This document shows positions 7,937 through 16,476 of a stretch of 64,000 nt of DNA, in pieces. The notes below the pieces were generated by a model. It was not told the DNA's origin and searched no databases. It saw nothing but the letters and a program-made list of their open reading frames with translations. The stretch's first letter is position 1. Every line of letters begins with the position of its first letter. This stretch comes from Anaerolineales bacterium UBA5195. Its GTDB lineage: Bacteria; Chloroflexota; Anaerolineae; Anaerolineales; Villigracilaceae. The stretch spans positions 158,258 to 222,257 of the forward strand of contig DHVZ01000024.1 in the NCBI GenBank assembly GCA_002412925.1, written 5' to 3'. A program made the position numbers and the translations under genes.

Positions 7937-8290
7937 ATGCCAAGTGGAGTTCGTCTACAAAAAATAGCGGATCGCATCCGCGAGGAAGTTTCGGATATGC
8001 TGATCAAAGAGATCAGTGATCCGCGCTTGCAGAATGTCTACATTACCGACGTGCGCGTGGACCGTGAACTTGCCTACGCGGATATTTATGTTTCGGCCAT
8101 CGAGGGCAAGTCCCGCGCAACCGAAATTGTGCAGGGCATGGAAAGCGCCAGCGGCTACTTGCGCCGCAATCTCACCACCCGCGTGGAACTGCGCGCGTTT
8201 CCACGCCTGCGTTTTCATTGGGATCCCACGCCTGAAAACGCGGATCACATTGAAAAGCTTCTGGCGCAATTGAGGGAAGAGAAGAAGTAA
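7937..8290 (+). CDS. rbfA: Ribosome-binding factor A
   Basis: A 117-residue protein with the compact KH-like RbfA fold. Diagnostic stretches are RLQKIADRIREEVSDML, ISDPRLQNVYITDVRVDREL, YADIYVSAIEG and LRRNLTTRVELRAFPRLRF. It binds the 30S subunit near helix 1 of 16S rRNA and aids late maturation and cold adaptation. ATG 7937 is chosen over 7868 because family members start just before this helix and the upstream part overlaps an inverted repeat. The ribosome site is weak. It continues the translation cluster between infB and nrnA. Confidence 0.93.
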   Translation: MPSGVRLQKIADRIREEVSDMLIKEISDPRLQNVYITDVRVDRELAYADIYVSAIEGKSRATEIVQGMESASGYLRRNLTTRVELRAFPRLRFHWDPTPENADHIEKLLAQLREEKK

Positions 8291-8295
8291 TCAAA

Positions 8296-8447
8296 TGTCA
8301 TGGCGAGCCGCTTTGCAGCGAAGCAATCTCCTGTTCAAGGGGTGAAACCGGGTAATCGGAAATTGCTTCGTTGCAAAAAACGCTCCTCGCACGTGTGCCT
8401 GCGGCTCAGCCTGCCCAGACCGACAGGCCAGGGTGCAGGCAATGACA
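8296..8447. repeat. Dispersed palindromic element with TGTCATNGCGAG-type ends
   Basis: The gap between rbfA and nrnA is filled by a 152-bp element that opens with TGTCAT(G)GCGAG and closes with GCAATGACA, its approximate reverse complement. Internal inverted segments (GAAGCAATCTCC near 8319 and GGAAATTGCTTCG near 8358) are typical of a non-coding MITE/REP-like repeat that is common between genes in many bacteria. A decayed second copy is at 38759-38937. Confidence 0.7.
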
Positions 8448-8472
8448 TCCAAAACAGGAGTCAACCAAAAGC

Positions 8473-9423
8473 ATGAAAGACATCGACGCAGAAATAAATG
8501 CCAAAATCAAATCTGCGAAAAACATTCTCATCGTTTCCCACGTCCGCCCAGATGGAGATGCCATCGGTACCATGCTCGGCCTCGGGCTGGCGCTGCAACA
8601 GGCGGATAAAACCGTTCAAATGGTGCTGAATGACGGCTTGCCAGCTTCGTTCCGTCACCTGCCTGGCAGCGAACAGATCAAGAAGCAATTTCAGGGTGAG
8701 GTTGATCTCTTCATTACGGTGGATTGCGCCGATTTCAGGCGCACCGGCAAACAGTTCGAGAATTTTCGCATGCCCGAGATTAACATCGACCACCACGTCA
8801 CCAATGAAAAATTTGGACAATTAAACCTGATCGAGCCGGAAGCTGTCGCCACTTCGGCTATTCTCACTGATCATTTACCCAAATGGGGACTTGAAATCAC
8901 CCAGGCCGTGGCCGCCAACCTGGCCACCGGCATTGTGACCGATACCCTGGGTTTTCGCACCTCGAATACCACCCCCGCCTCTTTGCGCCAGATGGCCTTG
9001 CTGATGGAAACCGGCATCAACATGCCCGAGCTGTACAACCGCGCGCTTGTCAGTCGTTCGCTCTCTGCAGCACGGTACTGGGGCGCAGGGCTTTCCAGCC
9101 TGAAAACCATGGATGGAATTGTCTACGGCACATTGCGCCGGGCTGACCGCAAAGAAGCCGGCTATGGCGGCAACGACGATGCCGACCTGATCAACGTTAT
9201 TTCTGCAATTGAAGACCATACCGTTGGAATGGTCTTTGTCGAACAACACGACAGTGTCAAAATCTCGTGGCGCGCGCTGCAGCCGGGGGTGGACGTGGCC
9301 CAAATTGCCAAATATTTTGGCGGAGGCGGTCATAAGGCTGCTGCCGGGGCCGACATTCCTGGAACTGTCGACGAAATCCAATCCCGTGTTCTGCAAACCA
9401 CGCGTGAAATGCTCAACCTATAG
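8473..9423 (+). CDS. nrnA: DHH/DHHA1 phosphoesterase, NrnA-like oligoribonuclease / pAp phosphatase
   Basis: A 316-residue protein. The N-terminal DHH domain shows VSHVRPDGDAIG (motif I), VDCADFRRTG (motif II), INIDHHVTN (the DHH motif) and TGIVTDTLGFRT (motif IV), all metal ligands present. The C-terminal DHHA1 domain ends in FGGGGHKAAAG. NrnA-type enzymes degrade nanoRNA to mononucleotides and dephosphorylate pAp to AMP in the cytosol. The gene lies between rbfA and truB, a conserved order in Gram-positive bacteria and Chloroflexota. The start ATG follows an AGGAG-like site at about 8456-8460. Confidence 0.9.
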   Translation: MKDIDAEINAKIKSAKNILIVSHVRPDGDAIGTMLGLGLALQQADKTVQMVLNDGLPASFRHLPGSEQIKKQFQGEVDLFITVDCADFRRTGKQFENFRMPEINIDHHVTNEKFGQLNLIEPEAVATSAILTDHLPKWGLEITQAVAANLATGIVTDTLGFRTSNTTPASLRQMALLMETGINMPELYNRALVSRSLSAARYWGAGLSSLKTMDGIVYGTLRRADRKEAGYGGNDDADLINVISAIEDHTVGMVFVEQHDSVKISWRALQPGVDVAQIAKYFGGGGHKAAAGADIPGTVDEIQSRVLQTTREMLNL

Positions 9424-9438
9424 GGCGTAGGAGGATAT

Positions 9439-10359
9439 ATGGATAATCAGGATCTTAAAAACGCAATTTCTGGCGTACTCGTCATCGACAAACCCATCGG
9501 CATGACCTCCCATGACGTTGTCAATGCCGTTCGTTTCGGCACGGGTATCCGTCGCGCCGGGCACACCGGCACCCTCGACCCGCGCGCCTCGGGCGTGCTG
9601 GTCATTTTGGTCGGCCCGGCTGTCCGCTTGAGCGAATATGTTTCGGCCTCTGACAAACGTTACCAGGCCATTATCCGCATGGGCGCTTCCACCGATACCT
9701 TCGATGCCGATGGCCGCTTCACCCAGCAGCCGAATACCCCGGTGGTTGTGACCGAAGCCCAGTTTGAAGAGACTCTCAAGCAGTTTGTCGGCGAAATCGA
9801 ACAAACCCCGCCGCCCTATTCCGCCGTCAAAGTACGCGGACGCCGCGCCTATGACATGGCTCGCAAAGGCGAAGAAGTGGAACTCGCGCCGCGCAAGATC
9901 AATGTCTACCACCTCGAAGTCCTTGAATGGGCGCCGCCCGAAGTGGTCGTGGATGTGCATTGCTCATCTGGTACCTACGTCCGCTCCCTGGCGAACGACA
10001 TGGGCAATGCCCTCGGCTGTGGCGCGTACCTCGTTGGCCTGCGCCGCACCAAAAGCGGGCGTTTCAGCCTGCGCGATGCCACCCCCCTGCGTAAACTACA
10101 GGAATCCTTCCGCGCCGGGAACTGGTACCAATACCTGATCCCCGCCGCTGAAGCGCTGGGCGACTGGCCCGCCATCGAACTCGACCCGGATACCGTGGAA
10201 AATGTCAAGCACGGTCACCGCATCCCCGCCAACCCGGCCGATAAACCCGGCATCGACAACCTGGTGCGCGGCGTCAGCATGGCTGGCGAACTGGTGGCGT
10301 TGATGGAACTTGACTCCGCGACCAGCGAGTGGCAGCCCAAAAAAGTCTTCTTCTCGTAA
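9439..10359 (+). CDS. truB: tRNA pseudouridine(55) synthase
   Basis: A 306-residue protein that isomerises U55 in the T loop of tRNAs. Motifs: LVIDKPIGMTSHDVV near the N-terminus and the catalytic GHTGTLDPRASGVL with the nucleophilic Asp, then KRYQAIIRMGASTDTFD and SAVKVRGRRAYDMAR. A C-terminal segment supports the PUA-like tail. GGAGGATAT precedes ATG 9439. Fifteen bases separate it from nrnA, so the two are probably cotranscribed. Confidence 0.95.
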   Translation: MDNQDLKNAISGVLVIDKPIGMTSHDVVNAVRFGTGIRRAGHTGTLDPRASGVLVILVGPAVRLSEYVSASDKRYQAIIRMGASTDTFDADGRFTQQPNTPVVVTEAQFEETLKQFVGEIEQTPPPYSAVKVRGRRAYDMARKGEEVELAPRKINVYHLEVLEWAPPEVVVDVHCSSGTYVRSLANDMGNALGCGAYLVGLRRTKSGRFSLRDATPLRKLQESFRAGNWYQYLIPAAEALGDWPAIELDPDTVENVKHGHRIPANPADKPGIDNLVRGVSMAGELVALMELDSATSEWQPKKVFFS

Positions 10360-10368
10360 CCCTCATCC

Positions 10369-10397
10369 GTAGGGGCGCAGCATGGCTGCGCCCCTAC
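10369..10397. repeat. Perfect 13-bp-arm palindrome between truB and ribF
   Basis: Arms 10369-10381 and 10385-10397 are perfect reverse complements around a 3-base ATG loop; they begin GTAGGGGCG and end CGCCCCTAC. A related palindrome closes the groEL gene at 57364-57414, so this is a dispersed family. No T-run follows here. Confidence 0.8.
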
Positions 10398-10400
10398 CGT

Positions 10401-10406
10401 TACAAT
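10401..10406 (+). promoter_or_regulatory. Possible -10 box (TACAAT) for ribF
   Basis: TACAAT ends 8 nt before ATG 10415, with no Shine-Dalgarno in between. This matches the leaderless arrangement seen at several other genes in the window. Confidence 0.4.
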
Positions 10407-10414
10407 TCTCACCC

Positions 10415-11332
10415 ATGCCCCAACATTACCATTCCCTGGAAGCCGCCCAACTTAGCGGTACCTGGCTGACCATCGGCGTCTTCGACGGTGTCCACTGCGG
10501 CCACCAGGAAATCTTGCGGCAACTGACGGCAGGCGCCCATGCCAATGGCGCGCCTGCCGTTGTGCTTACTTTTGCGCCGCACCCGGCTATTGTGCTCGCC
10601 GGGCGCGAGATTAAAAGCCTGACCACCCCTGATGAGCGCGCCAAACTCCTGTTTAGCCTGGGCATCGATGAGGTTATCACCATCCAGTTTACACGTGAGC
10701 TTGCCAGCCGCAGCGCCGAAGATTTTATGGCTGACTTGAAACGCCATCTGGATTTGAATAATCTGCTGATCGGTTACGATTTTGCACTCGGCAAAGATCG
10801 CGCTGGAAATTTTGAGCGGCTCAAGCAAATCGGCAAAGATTTGGATTATGACGTCCGCGCCGTGGAAGCCGTCCGTTTAAACAAAGCTGTCATCTCTTCG
10901 ACACTCATTCGCCAACAAATAACCGAAGGGGCCGTAGCCTTGGCCGCCAATCAATTGGGCCGCCTCTATTCTGTGACGGGTCCCGTCATCCCTGGCGATG
11001 GGCGCGGGCGCACGATTGGCATCCCGACTGCGAATCTCGACGTTCCAACAGAAAAGGTGATCCCATTAAACGGCGTTTACGCCTGCTGGGGGCTGGTTGA
11101 CGGGACAAGGCACAGGGCAGTGGCCAATCTCGGCGTGCGGCCTACGTTCACGGGTGGAGATGTCCTGCCGCGCGTCGAAGCCCACTTGTTGGACTATTCA
11201 TCCGATTTGTATGGAAAAACCATCACACTGGAATTCGTCGAACGCCTGCGCGGTGAGCAGAAATTTGCGTCGGCAGAGGCGCTTGTGGCCCAGATCAGGG
11301 CTGATATCCAACAAGCCAAAGAGTATTTATAG
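10415..11332 (+). CDS. ribF: Bifunctional riboflavin kinase / FAD synthetase
   Basis: A 305-residue protein. The N-terminal FMN adenylyltransferase domain shows TIGVFDGVHCGHQEIL, TFAPHPA, and SSTLIRQQI; the C-terminal flavokinase domain shows GDGRGRTIGIPTANL and the metal-binding PTAN. It converts riboflavin to FMN and FAD. The upstream in-frame ATG (10382) is the loop of a palindromic repeat and is rejected in favour of 10415. It closes the nusA-ribF cluster and is followed by a strong terminator. Confidence 0.94.
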   Translation: MPQHYHSLEAAQLSGTWLTIGVFDGVHCGHQEILRQLTAGAHANGAPAVVLTFAPHPAIVLAGREIKSLTTPDERAKLLFSLGIDEVITIQFTRELASRSAEDFMADLKRHLDLNNLLIGYDFALGKDRAGNFERLKQIGKDLDYDVRAVEAVRLNKAVISSTLIRQQITEGAVALAANQLGRLYSVTGPVIPGDGRGRTIGIPTANLDVPTEKVIPLNGVYACWGLVDGTRHRAVANLGVRPTFTGGDVLPRVEAHLLDYSSDLYGKTITLEFVERLRGEQKFASAEALVAQIRADIQQAKEYL

Positions 11333-11336
11333 AATC

Positions 11337-11364
11337 AAAAAAGACCGCCAAGGCGGTCTTTTTT
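11337..11364. terminator. Bidirectional intrinsic terminator
   Basis: A 13-bp perfect stem (11337-11349 with 11352-11364) with a 2-base loop has an A-run on the 5' side and a T-run on the 3' side. It serves ribF on plus and the peptide permease operon on minus. Confidence 0.92.
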
Positions 11365-11376
11365 GATGGGTGTCAT

Positions 11377-12306
11377 TTACCCGCCATGAACCAGGCGCGG
11401 GTCCAAGACATCACGCAGGCCGTCGCCAATCAGGTTGAAAGAAAGCACCGTCACCATGATCGCCAGGCCGGGGAAGAAGACCAGGAAAGGAGCATTAAAG
11501 ACACTGTTGCGTTCCTCGCCCAGCATCAAGCCCCATTCGGGAGTGGGAAATTCCGCGCCCAACCCCAGGAAACTGAGAGCCGCTGCGCTGAGAATCGCAG
11601 AAGCAATCCCCAGTGTGCCCTGAACGATCAACGGGGTGAGCGCATTGGGCATAATGCGGGTGAATAAAACCCGCAGTTCTGATGCGCCCTGCGCCCTGGA
11701 GGCCATCACGTAATCCAACTCTTTGACCGAAAGCACGCTGGCCCGCACCACGCGGGCAAAAATAGGTATCTCAATGATCGCGATGGCAAGCAGCGCATTG
11801 ATCAGACCCGGCCCCAGAACAGCCACAATTGCAATCGCCAGGAGCAGGCTGGGGAAGGCTTGTAAAACATCCATGGAACGCATGATCAGATCGTCCAACC
11901 AGCCGCCGATGAATCCGGCAATGGCACCCAAGAGGCCGCCGATGATGATGGCGAAGGTGACGGTTGAGATCCCAATTTGCAGGGAAAGACGCGAGCCAAA
12001 AATGATACGCGAGAATTGGTCGCGCGTATTGCCATCGATGCCCATCAGGTGCTGGGGTTGATCCGCCGGGCAGCCGAGTAAATGAATGCAGGGTGGTTCG
12101 CGGCGTTTTTCGCCTTTCAGGGGCACGATCGGGTCAAAAGGCGCAATCTGCTCGGCAAACACCGCGCAAATGATGAGAATTCCCAGCAGGAACATGCCCA
12201 ACTGAGCCGAACGGTGCTGGAAGATGCGGCGCGCCATAATCACATAGGGATTGTCGCGTTCCCGAATTGAATCTGGGGAGAGGGAAGGAACTTCGTTTTG
12301 ACTCAT
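11377..12306 (-). CDS. Peptide/nickel-type ABC transporter permease (DppC/OppC-like)
   Basis: A 309-residue inner-membrane permease. An N-terminal OppC_N segment with one transmembrane helix (LGMFLLGILIICAVFAEQI) is followed by an extracytoplasmic loop and the BPD_transp_1 domain with five helices. The EAA-like coupling motif, in MASRAQGASELRVLFTRIMPN, contacts an ATPase. It pairs with the adjacent DppB-like permease; the single base between the two frames implies translational coupling. No ATP-binding subunit is encoded anywhere in the window, so the importer must borrow ATPases encoded elsewhere. Substrate is most likely oligopeptides or dipeptides, judged from the binding protein. Confidence 0.9.
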   Translation of the reverse strand: MSQNEVPSLSPDSIRERDNPYVIMARRIFQHRSAQLGMFLLGILIICAVFAEQIAPFDPIVPLKGEKRREPPCIHLLGCPADQPQHLMGIDGNTRDQFSRIIFGSRLSLQIGISTVTFAIIIGGLLGAIAGFIGGWLDDLIMRSMDVLQAFPSLLLAIAIVAVLGPGLINALLAIAIIEIPIFARVVRASVLSVKELDYVMASRAQGASELRVLFTRIMPNALTPLIVQGTLGIASAILSAAALSFLGLGAEFPTPEWGLMLGEERNSVFNAPFLVFFPGLAIMVTVLSFNLIGDGLRDVLDPRLVHGG

Positions 12307-12307
12307 A

Positions 12308-13384
12308 TTATTTCACCCGAACCCGCGGATCAAGATAGGCATAAGACGCATCCACAATCAGGTTTGTGAAGACGAAAATCAAGGCAATCACCACCGAGAA
12401 ACCCTGTACAACCGGGTAATCGCGGCCCAAAATGGCTTCCACCATCCGTGAGCCAACGCCGGGTAGCGAGAAAATTGTCTCGGTCAAGACCGCGCCGGAG
12501 AGCAGGTTACCAGTCTGGATGCCGATGATGGTCACAATGGGGATCAGCGCGTTGCGTAAGGCGTGTTTTCGAATGACCAACGCATATCTCAGGCCCTTTG
12601 CGCGCGCCGTACGGATGTAATCCTGCCCAAGCACCTCGAGCAGGGAAGAGCGGGTCATGCGCGCAATTACAGAGAGTGAGATCGTGCCAACAGCAACCGA
12701 GGGCAGAATCAGATGCTTGAGAGCATCGAGGGTCAAAGCAAAATTGCCTGTCAGCAGGCCATTCAAGATGGCCGAATTGGAAAGCAGCGCCAATCCAAAA
12801 GCTTTGAAGCCCTGGGCATCGGTAATCCCCCAGGTTTTGGCCAACGGGATGATCGACATGCCTGCCGATAAACGTCCACTTGGGGGGAGTTGGAAAGGCG
12901 TACCTTTGAGAACCAGCGCAAAAAGATATGCCAGGAGCAGCCCCAGCCAGAAGACCGGCATACTGACACCCATGTTGGCCAAAAGCATGGTCAGCGTGTC
13001 GAGAATGCTGTTGCGTTTGAGCGCCGAAATGACACCCAGTAGAATTCCAAAAATAGTCGAGAAGATCATCGCCAGGATGGTCAACTCAATCGTCATGGGC
13101 AGGCGTTCGCCGATGATGGTTGTAATCGGCCTGCGGTCTTTCAGGGAAGTGCCAAAATCGCCCTGAGCGATATTATATACATAACGGGCAAATTGTTCAG
13201 GGATGCTTTTATCCAGGCCAAAACGCGCCTTGAAATCGTTGCAGGTTGCAATCGTCGCCTTTTCGCCAAGCATCACATAGCAGGGATCACCCGGCACCAG
13301 GCGTGTAATGACAAACGTGACCAACAAGATACCCACCAAGACTGGCAAGACCAGAAATAACCTGCGGGTCAAAAATTGTATCAT
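12308..13384 (-). CDS. Peptide ABC transporter permease (DppB/OppB-like)
   Basis: A 358-residue permease from ATG 13384. The first helix RRLFLVLPVLVGILLVTF and the LVPGDP motif are typical of DppB. The EAA loop reads YIRTARAKGLRYALVIRKHALRN near residue 255. Residues about 165-225 form a longer than usual periplasmic loop. A longer start (13435) would overlap the terminator-like hairpin and is not preferred. The gene is second in the minus-strand operon binding protein - permease - permease. Confidence 0.9.
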   Translation of the reverse strand: MIQFLTRRLFLVLPVLVGILLVTFVITRLVPGDPCYVMLGEKATIATCNDFKARFGLDKSIPEQFARYVYNIAQGDFGTSLKDRRPITTIIGERLPMTIELTILAMIFSTIFGILLGVISALKRNSILDTLTMLLANMGVSMPVFWLGLLLAYLFALVLKGTPFQLPPSGRLSAGMSIIPLAKTWGITDAQGFKAFGLALLSNSAILNGLLTGNFALTLDALKHLILPSVAVGTISLSVIARMTRSSLLEVLGQDYIRTARAKGLRYALVIRKHALRNALIPIVTIIGIQTGNLLSGAVLTETIFSLPGVGSRMVEAILGRDYPVVQGFSVVIALIFVFTNLIVDASYAYLDPRVRVK

Positions 13385-13405
13385 CCAAGACTCCCGGAAA
13401 AAATC

Positions 13406-13441
13406 AATTGGATGAAGCATGTTTCCATGCTTCATCCAATT
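13406..13441 (-). terminator. 16-bp perfect stem-loop between binding-protein and permease genes
   Basis: Arms 13406-13421 and 13426-13441 are perfect complements with a 4-base loop; on the minus strand a run of six T follows. It lies 16 bases after the stop of the binding-protein gene. Partial termination or 3' protection here would yield more binding protein than permease, as is known for other ABC importers. Confidence 0.8.
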
Positions 13442-13456
13442 TAGTAAATTGACTAC

Positions 13457-15169
13457 TTATTGGGCGGGCTCGTTCATGACTTTCGGGCCAAAGAGGTCCT
13501 TGAAGTACTGGTAAGTACCAGTGTTGCCCAAGCGCAGCGGGTGCTTGTAATCCATACCGGCGCCGAAGGTGGCAACCACATCGTTGGCGTCCAAAGCTGC
13601 GCCATTGGAGAATACTACGCCCTTGCGCAGGGTGCAGGTCCACTCGGTGGCGTCAGCATTGCCTTCGCATTTTTCAGCCAGGTCAGGTTCCGGAATGGCA
13701 GAACCCCAACCAAATTTGTAGAGCTTGCTGAAAATCTGGTTGCAGACGCGGAAGGAGCTGCCGTCGGTTTCGTCGGCGCACATCAGCGAAACGGGTTCGC
13801 CATCCTGCGAGAAGACCACGGTGCCATCAGCAGTCTTCATCGCGGGGAAGTTCTCGTTGTAGGGGCCGAGAACAACATTCTCAACAGAAGCCAGGAAGGC
13901 CAGGTTGGTGGTGCCATGGGCAATCACGACGGTCGGAACATGCTGATCATAGAGCACATTGACCTCATCGTAAAGCTTCTGGCGCTCAACAGAATCACTC
14001 AGCTTGGCAGCCTTCTGGATGCGCTCGACAATATCCGGGTAAGCGGCGCCGAAGGACGGGCTGGAGCCAGTCAGGAAGACATCGTACCAGTTGGTTGCGT
14101 CGGGGTAATCCTCGCTCCAACCCAGGAAGAACAGATCCTTTTTGCCTTCGCGGGTGGCGGGCAGGAAGGTGCCCCACTCTTCCATTTCAAGCTTGAGTTT
14201 GACACCAATTTCAGCATACTGCGCTTGAACCGCCTGGGCAATCTTGGTTGGCTGGGGGAAGTACGGGCGAGTGCGCTCAGCATAGGAAAGGGTATATTCT
14301 TTGCTGAAATCGAAACCTTCTGCTTCCAGCATGGCCTTGGCCTTGACCGGGTCATACGTCGTGCCCTTATAGCCATCGGTGAAACCAGGCTTGACACCAG
14401 GCGGAACAAACTGGGTCGCAGCCACAGAACCGGGGGCATAGAAGTCATCCACGATGGCCTGTTTGTTAATGGCCATGGCAAAAGCCTGGCGGACTTTCTC
14501 ATTATCAAACGGGGCGCGGCTGTTATTGATGCCCATGTACAGGAAGTTGTTGACTTTGCGCGGATACAACTTCAGGTTGGTATCGGCCTCGATGGAGGGG
14601 ATATCATCAGAGGTAACTTCAGCAATACCGCTGACATTCCCGGCCTGCAGGTCGAGCAAGCGGGCAGCAGCTTCCTTGTTCCACTTCATGATGAAGGTGC
14701 TGTTGGCTGGTTTTTCGCCAAAGTAGGTGGGATTGGGAACAAAAGTGATGTGGTCGCCGCGCACCCATTCCTGGACGATATAGGGGCCAGTGCCGACCGG
14801 GTTTTCATTCATCTTGGTCGCATCGCCGCCAATTTCCTTCAGGTAATCGGCATCATAGATGTCGAAAGCTTCAACCGAAGCAACCTTCGGCAGGAAAGCA
14901 GGTTCAGGGGCACAGAAGGTGAACTTGACTGTAAACTCGTCCACAGCTTCGATGGATTTAATCAACCCGCCATAGTTGCAATCGGGGGCTTCGAGCTTCT
15001 CACCCACAAACGCGGGCGCAGCCGGGGCTTCGGGGGCAGCGGGAGCTTCGGGGGCAGCCGGTGCAGCGGGTGGTGCAGCGGGTGCTTCAGTCGCCGGGGT
15101 ACCGCAGGCGGCCAGGGTCATGCTTGCCAGAACGAGCACGGACAACAGAACGTAAATGGTACGTTTCAT
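13457..15169 (-). CDS. Oligopeptide-binding lipoprotein (SBP_bac_5) with circularly permuted domain order
   Basis: A 570-residue lipoprotein. The signal peptide ends in the lipobox LAAC (Cys22), followed by Ala/Pro/Glu repeats to about residue 58. The body is an SBP_bac_5 periplasmic binding protein, but segments are out of order. Residues 62-460 begin with IKSIEAVDEFTVKFTF, which in DppA-type proteins lies about 130 residues in, and run through VRQAFAMAINKQAIVDD to the usual C-terminal segment. Residues 461-570 then supply the usual N-terminal part (NQIFSKLYKFG, PDLAEKCEG, CTLRKGVVFSNG, LDANDVVATF). AGGAG precedes ATG 15169. It should capture peptides for the adjacent permeases. Confidence 0.88.
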   Translation of the reverse strand: MKRTIYVLLSVLVLASMTLAACGTPATEAPAAPPAAPAAPEAPAAPEAPAAPAFVGEKLEAPDCNYGGLIKSIEAVDEFTVKFTFCAPEPAFLPKVASVEAFDIYDADYLKEIGGDATKMNENPVGTGPYIVQEWVRGDHITFVPNPTYFGEKPANSTFIMKWNKEAAARLLDLQAGNVSGIAEVTSDDIPSIEADTNLKLYPRKVNNFLYMGINNSRAPFDNEKVRQAFAMAINKQAIVDDFYAPGSVAATQFVPPGVKPGFTDGYKGTTYDPVKAKAMLEAEGFDFSKEYTLSYAERTRPYFPQPTKIAQAVQAQYAEIGVKLKLEMEEWGTFLPATREGKKDLFFLGWSEDYPDATNWYDVFLTGSSPSFGAAYPDIVERIQKAAKLSDSVERQKLYDEVNVLYDQHVPTVVIAHGTTNLAFLASVENVVLGPYNENFPAMKTADGTVVFSQDGEPVSLMCADETDGSSFRVCNQIFSKLYKFGWGSAIPEPDLAEKCEGNADATEWTCTLRKGVVFSNGAALDANDVVATFGAGMDYKHPLRLGNTGTYQYFKDLFGPKVMNEPAQ

Positions 15170-15285
15170 TTGTTTCTCCTCCTGAGAGAAATAGGGGTGG
15201 TAGGAAAGGATGGATAGAGTTGAGTAGGAAATATCTGCGCTTGCTCGCACCTCCTCCTGCATCCGTTTTTTTAAGATGCCCCTTG

Positions 15286-15291
15286 ATTATA
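15286..15291 (-). promoter_or_regulatory. -10 box (TATAAT) of the peptide importer operon
   Basis: A perfect minus-strand TATAAT lies about 115 nt upstream of the binding-protein start. The candidate -35 at 15314-15309 is weak. The leader between the two holds no obvious riboswitch. Confidence 0.5.
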
Positions 15292-15310
15292 CAGCATCTT
15301 TTTATCAACT

Positions 15311-16423
15311 TTAATATACTCGGATGGGAATTCCCGCGCCGTTCGTTTTTACCCCTCTTGGATTTTCGGGCCAGACCCCCGCCACCTGCGTGCCGCACGA
15401 AAGGCAGGCACCCTGCCCGGTGAGGTGATACTCGCCAATCACGTACCCGTAGCGACGGATCAGGGTCCTGTTGCAGTGCGGACAGTGTGTATCTTCATAT
15501 TCTTCCACCCGCCCAGGTAAATTCCCGGCGTAAACGTAGTTCAACCCGGCCTCGCGCCCGATCTCAGCCGCGCGCAGCAGCGTTTTCGAGGGGGTGTTCT
15601 CCGGGATGGTCATTTTATAGTCTTTGTGGAAAGCTGTCACATGCCAGGGAATATCTGTCGAAACGGAGCGCAGGAAACGGGCTGTCTCGAACAACTCTTC
15701 ATTGCTGTCATTGAAACCGGGTACGATCAATGTCACCACTTCCACCCACAGGCCGATCTCGTGCGCTTTCTGGATGGTATCGAGCACATTTTTGAGAACC
15801 CCGCCCAGGCTGCGGTAATTTTTTTCCTGCATCGACTTTAAATCCACCTTGCAAGCCGAGAGATAAGGCTTGAGATACTCCAGCGCTTCGGGGGTGGCAT
15901 TGCCGTTGGAGACAAACGCACAGATCATCCCGGCGGCTTTGGCCTCCTTGAAAATCGCCACGGCCCATTCACTGGTGATTAACGGCTCGTTGTATGATGA
16001 AACAATCACTTCTGCATGTGCGCGGCGGGCAGCCTTGACCACTTCCTGCGGGGTGATCTGCCGCACCAGGTTGACCGCCACCTCCGAGGCCGGGTCGCGC
16101 AAAGCCTGGGAAGTGAGCCAGTTCTGACAATAGCCGCAGTGGAAATCACAGCCCAGCATCCCAAAAGTCAGCGCGGTTGCGCCAGGCAGGACGTGCGAAA
16201 ACGGCTTTTTCTCGATCGGGTCAGCCTGCAAGGCAGCCACATAACCCCAGGGGACGCGCAGTTCCCCAGCACGATTAAAGCGCACCTGGCAGATGCCACG
16301 CTTGCCCACTGAAATCTTGCAGCGATGGGCGCAGGCCAGGCAGCGCACCGTGCCATCTGAAAGATTTTCGCAAAGTTCCCCCTGAATGGTCATTTGGTCC
16401 AAAACATTTGCCAGGGAACTCAT
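15311..16423 (-). CDS. amrS: AmmeMemoRadiSam-type radical SAM enzyme
   Basis: A 370-residue protein. The radical SAM cluster motif CX3CX2C is at Cys92, 96 and 99 (GCDFHCGYCQNW), preceded by an N-terminal cysteine group (CLACAHRC, GICQVRFN) and followed by a C-terminal pair of CxxC knuckles (CPHCNRTL, CLSCGTQ). This layout matches the AmrS/PflA-related family of the AmmeMemoRadiSam system; neither the AMMECR1 nor the Memo partner is in the window. The substrate is not established. GGAGG lies 8 bases before ATG 16423. The last codons overlap the promoter region of the downstream peptide importer, which is on the same strand. Confidence 0.85.
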   Translation of the reverse strand: MSSLANVLDQMTIQGELCENLSDGTVRCLACAHRCKISVGKRGICQVRFNRAGELRVPWGYVAALQADPIEKKPFSHVLPGATALTFGMLGCDFHCGYCQNWLTSQALRDPASEVAVNLVRQITPQEVVKAARRAHAEVIVSSYNEPLITSEWAVAIFKEAKAAGMICAFVSNGNATPEALEYLKPYLSACKVDLKSMQEKNYRSLGGVLKNVLDTIQKAHEIGLWVEVVTLIVPGFNDSNEELFETARFLRSVSTDIPWHVTAFHKDYKMTIPENTPSKTLLRAAEIGREAGLNYVYAGNLPGRVEEYEDTHCPHCNRTLIRRYGYVIGEYHLTGQGACLSCGTQVAGVWPENPRGVKTNGAGIPIRVY

Positions 16424-16441
16424 AACGTCCTCCAAAATATT

Positions 16442-16470
16442 TTCTCAATTTACCAACATCGACTTATAAT
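16442..16470 (+). promoter_or_regulatory. Promoter of mobA, leaderless type
   Basis: TTCTCA (16442-16447), 17-bp spacer, TATAAT (16465-16470); the ATG at 16477 is 6 bases after the -10 box, so transcription would start at the start codon. Confidence 0.6.
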
Positions 16471-16476
16471 ACCCAT

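Noticed and set aside
13460..15217. A 585-codon open frame on the plus strand antisense to the peptide-binding lipoprotein
   Set aside because: It is the mirror of a real lipoprotein gene with signal peptide, lipobox and SBP motifs; its translation has no family features.
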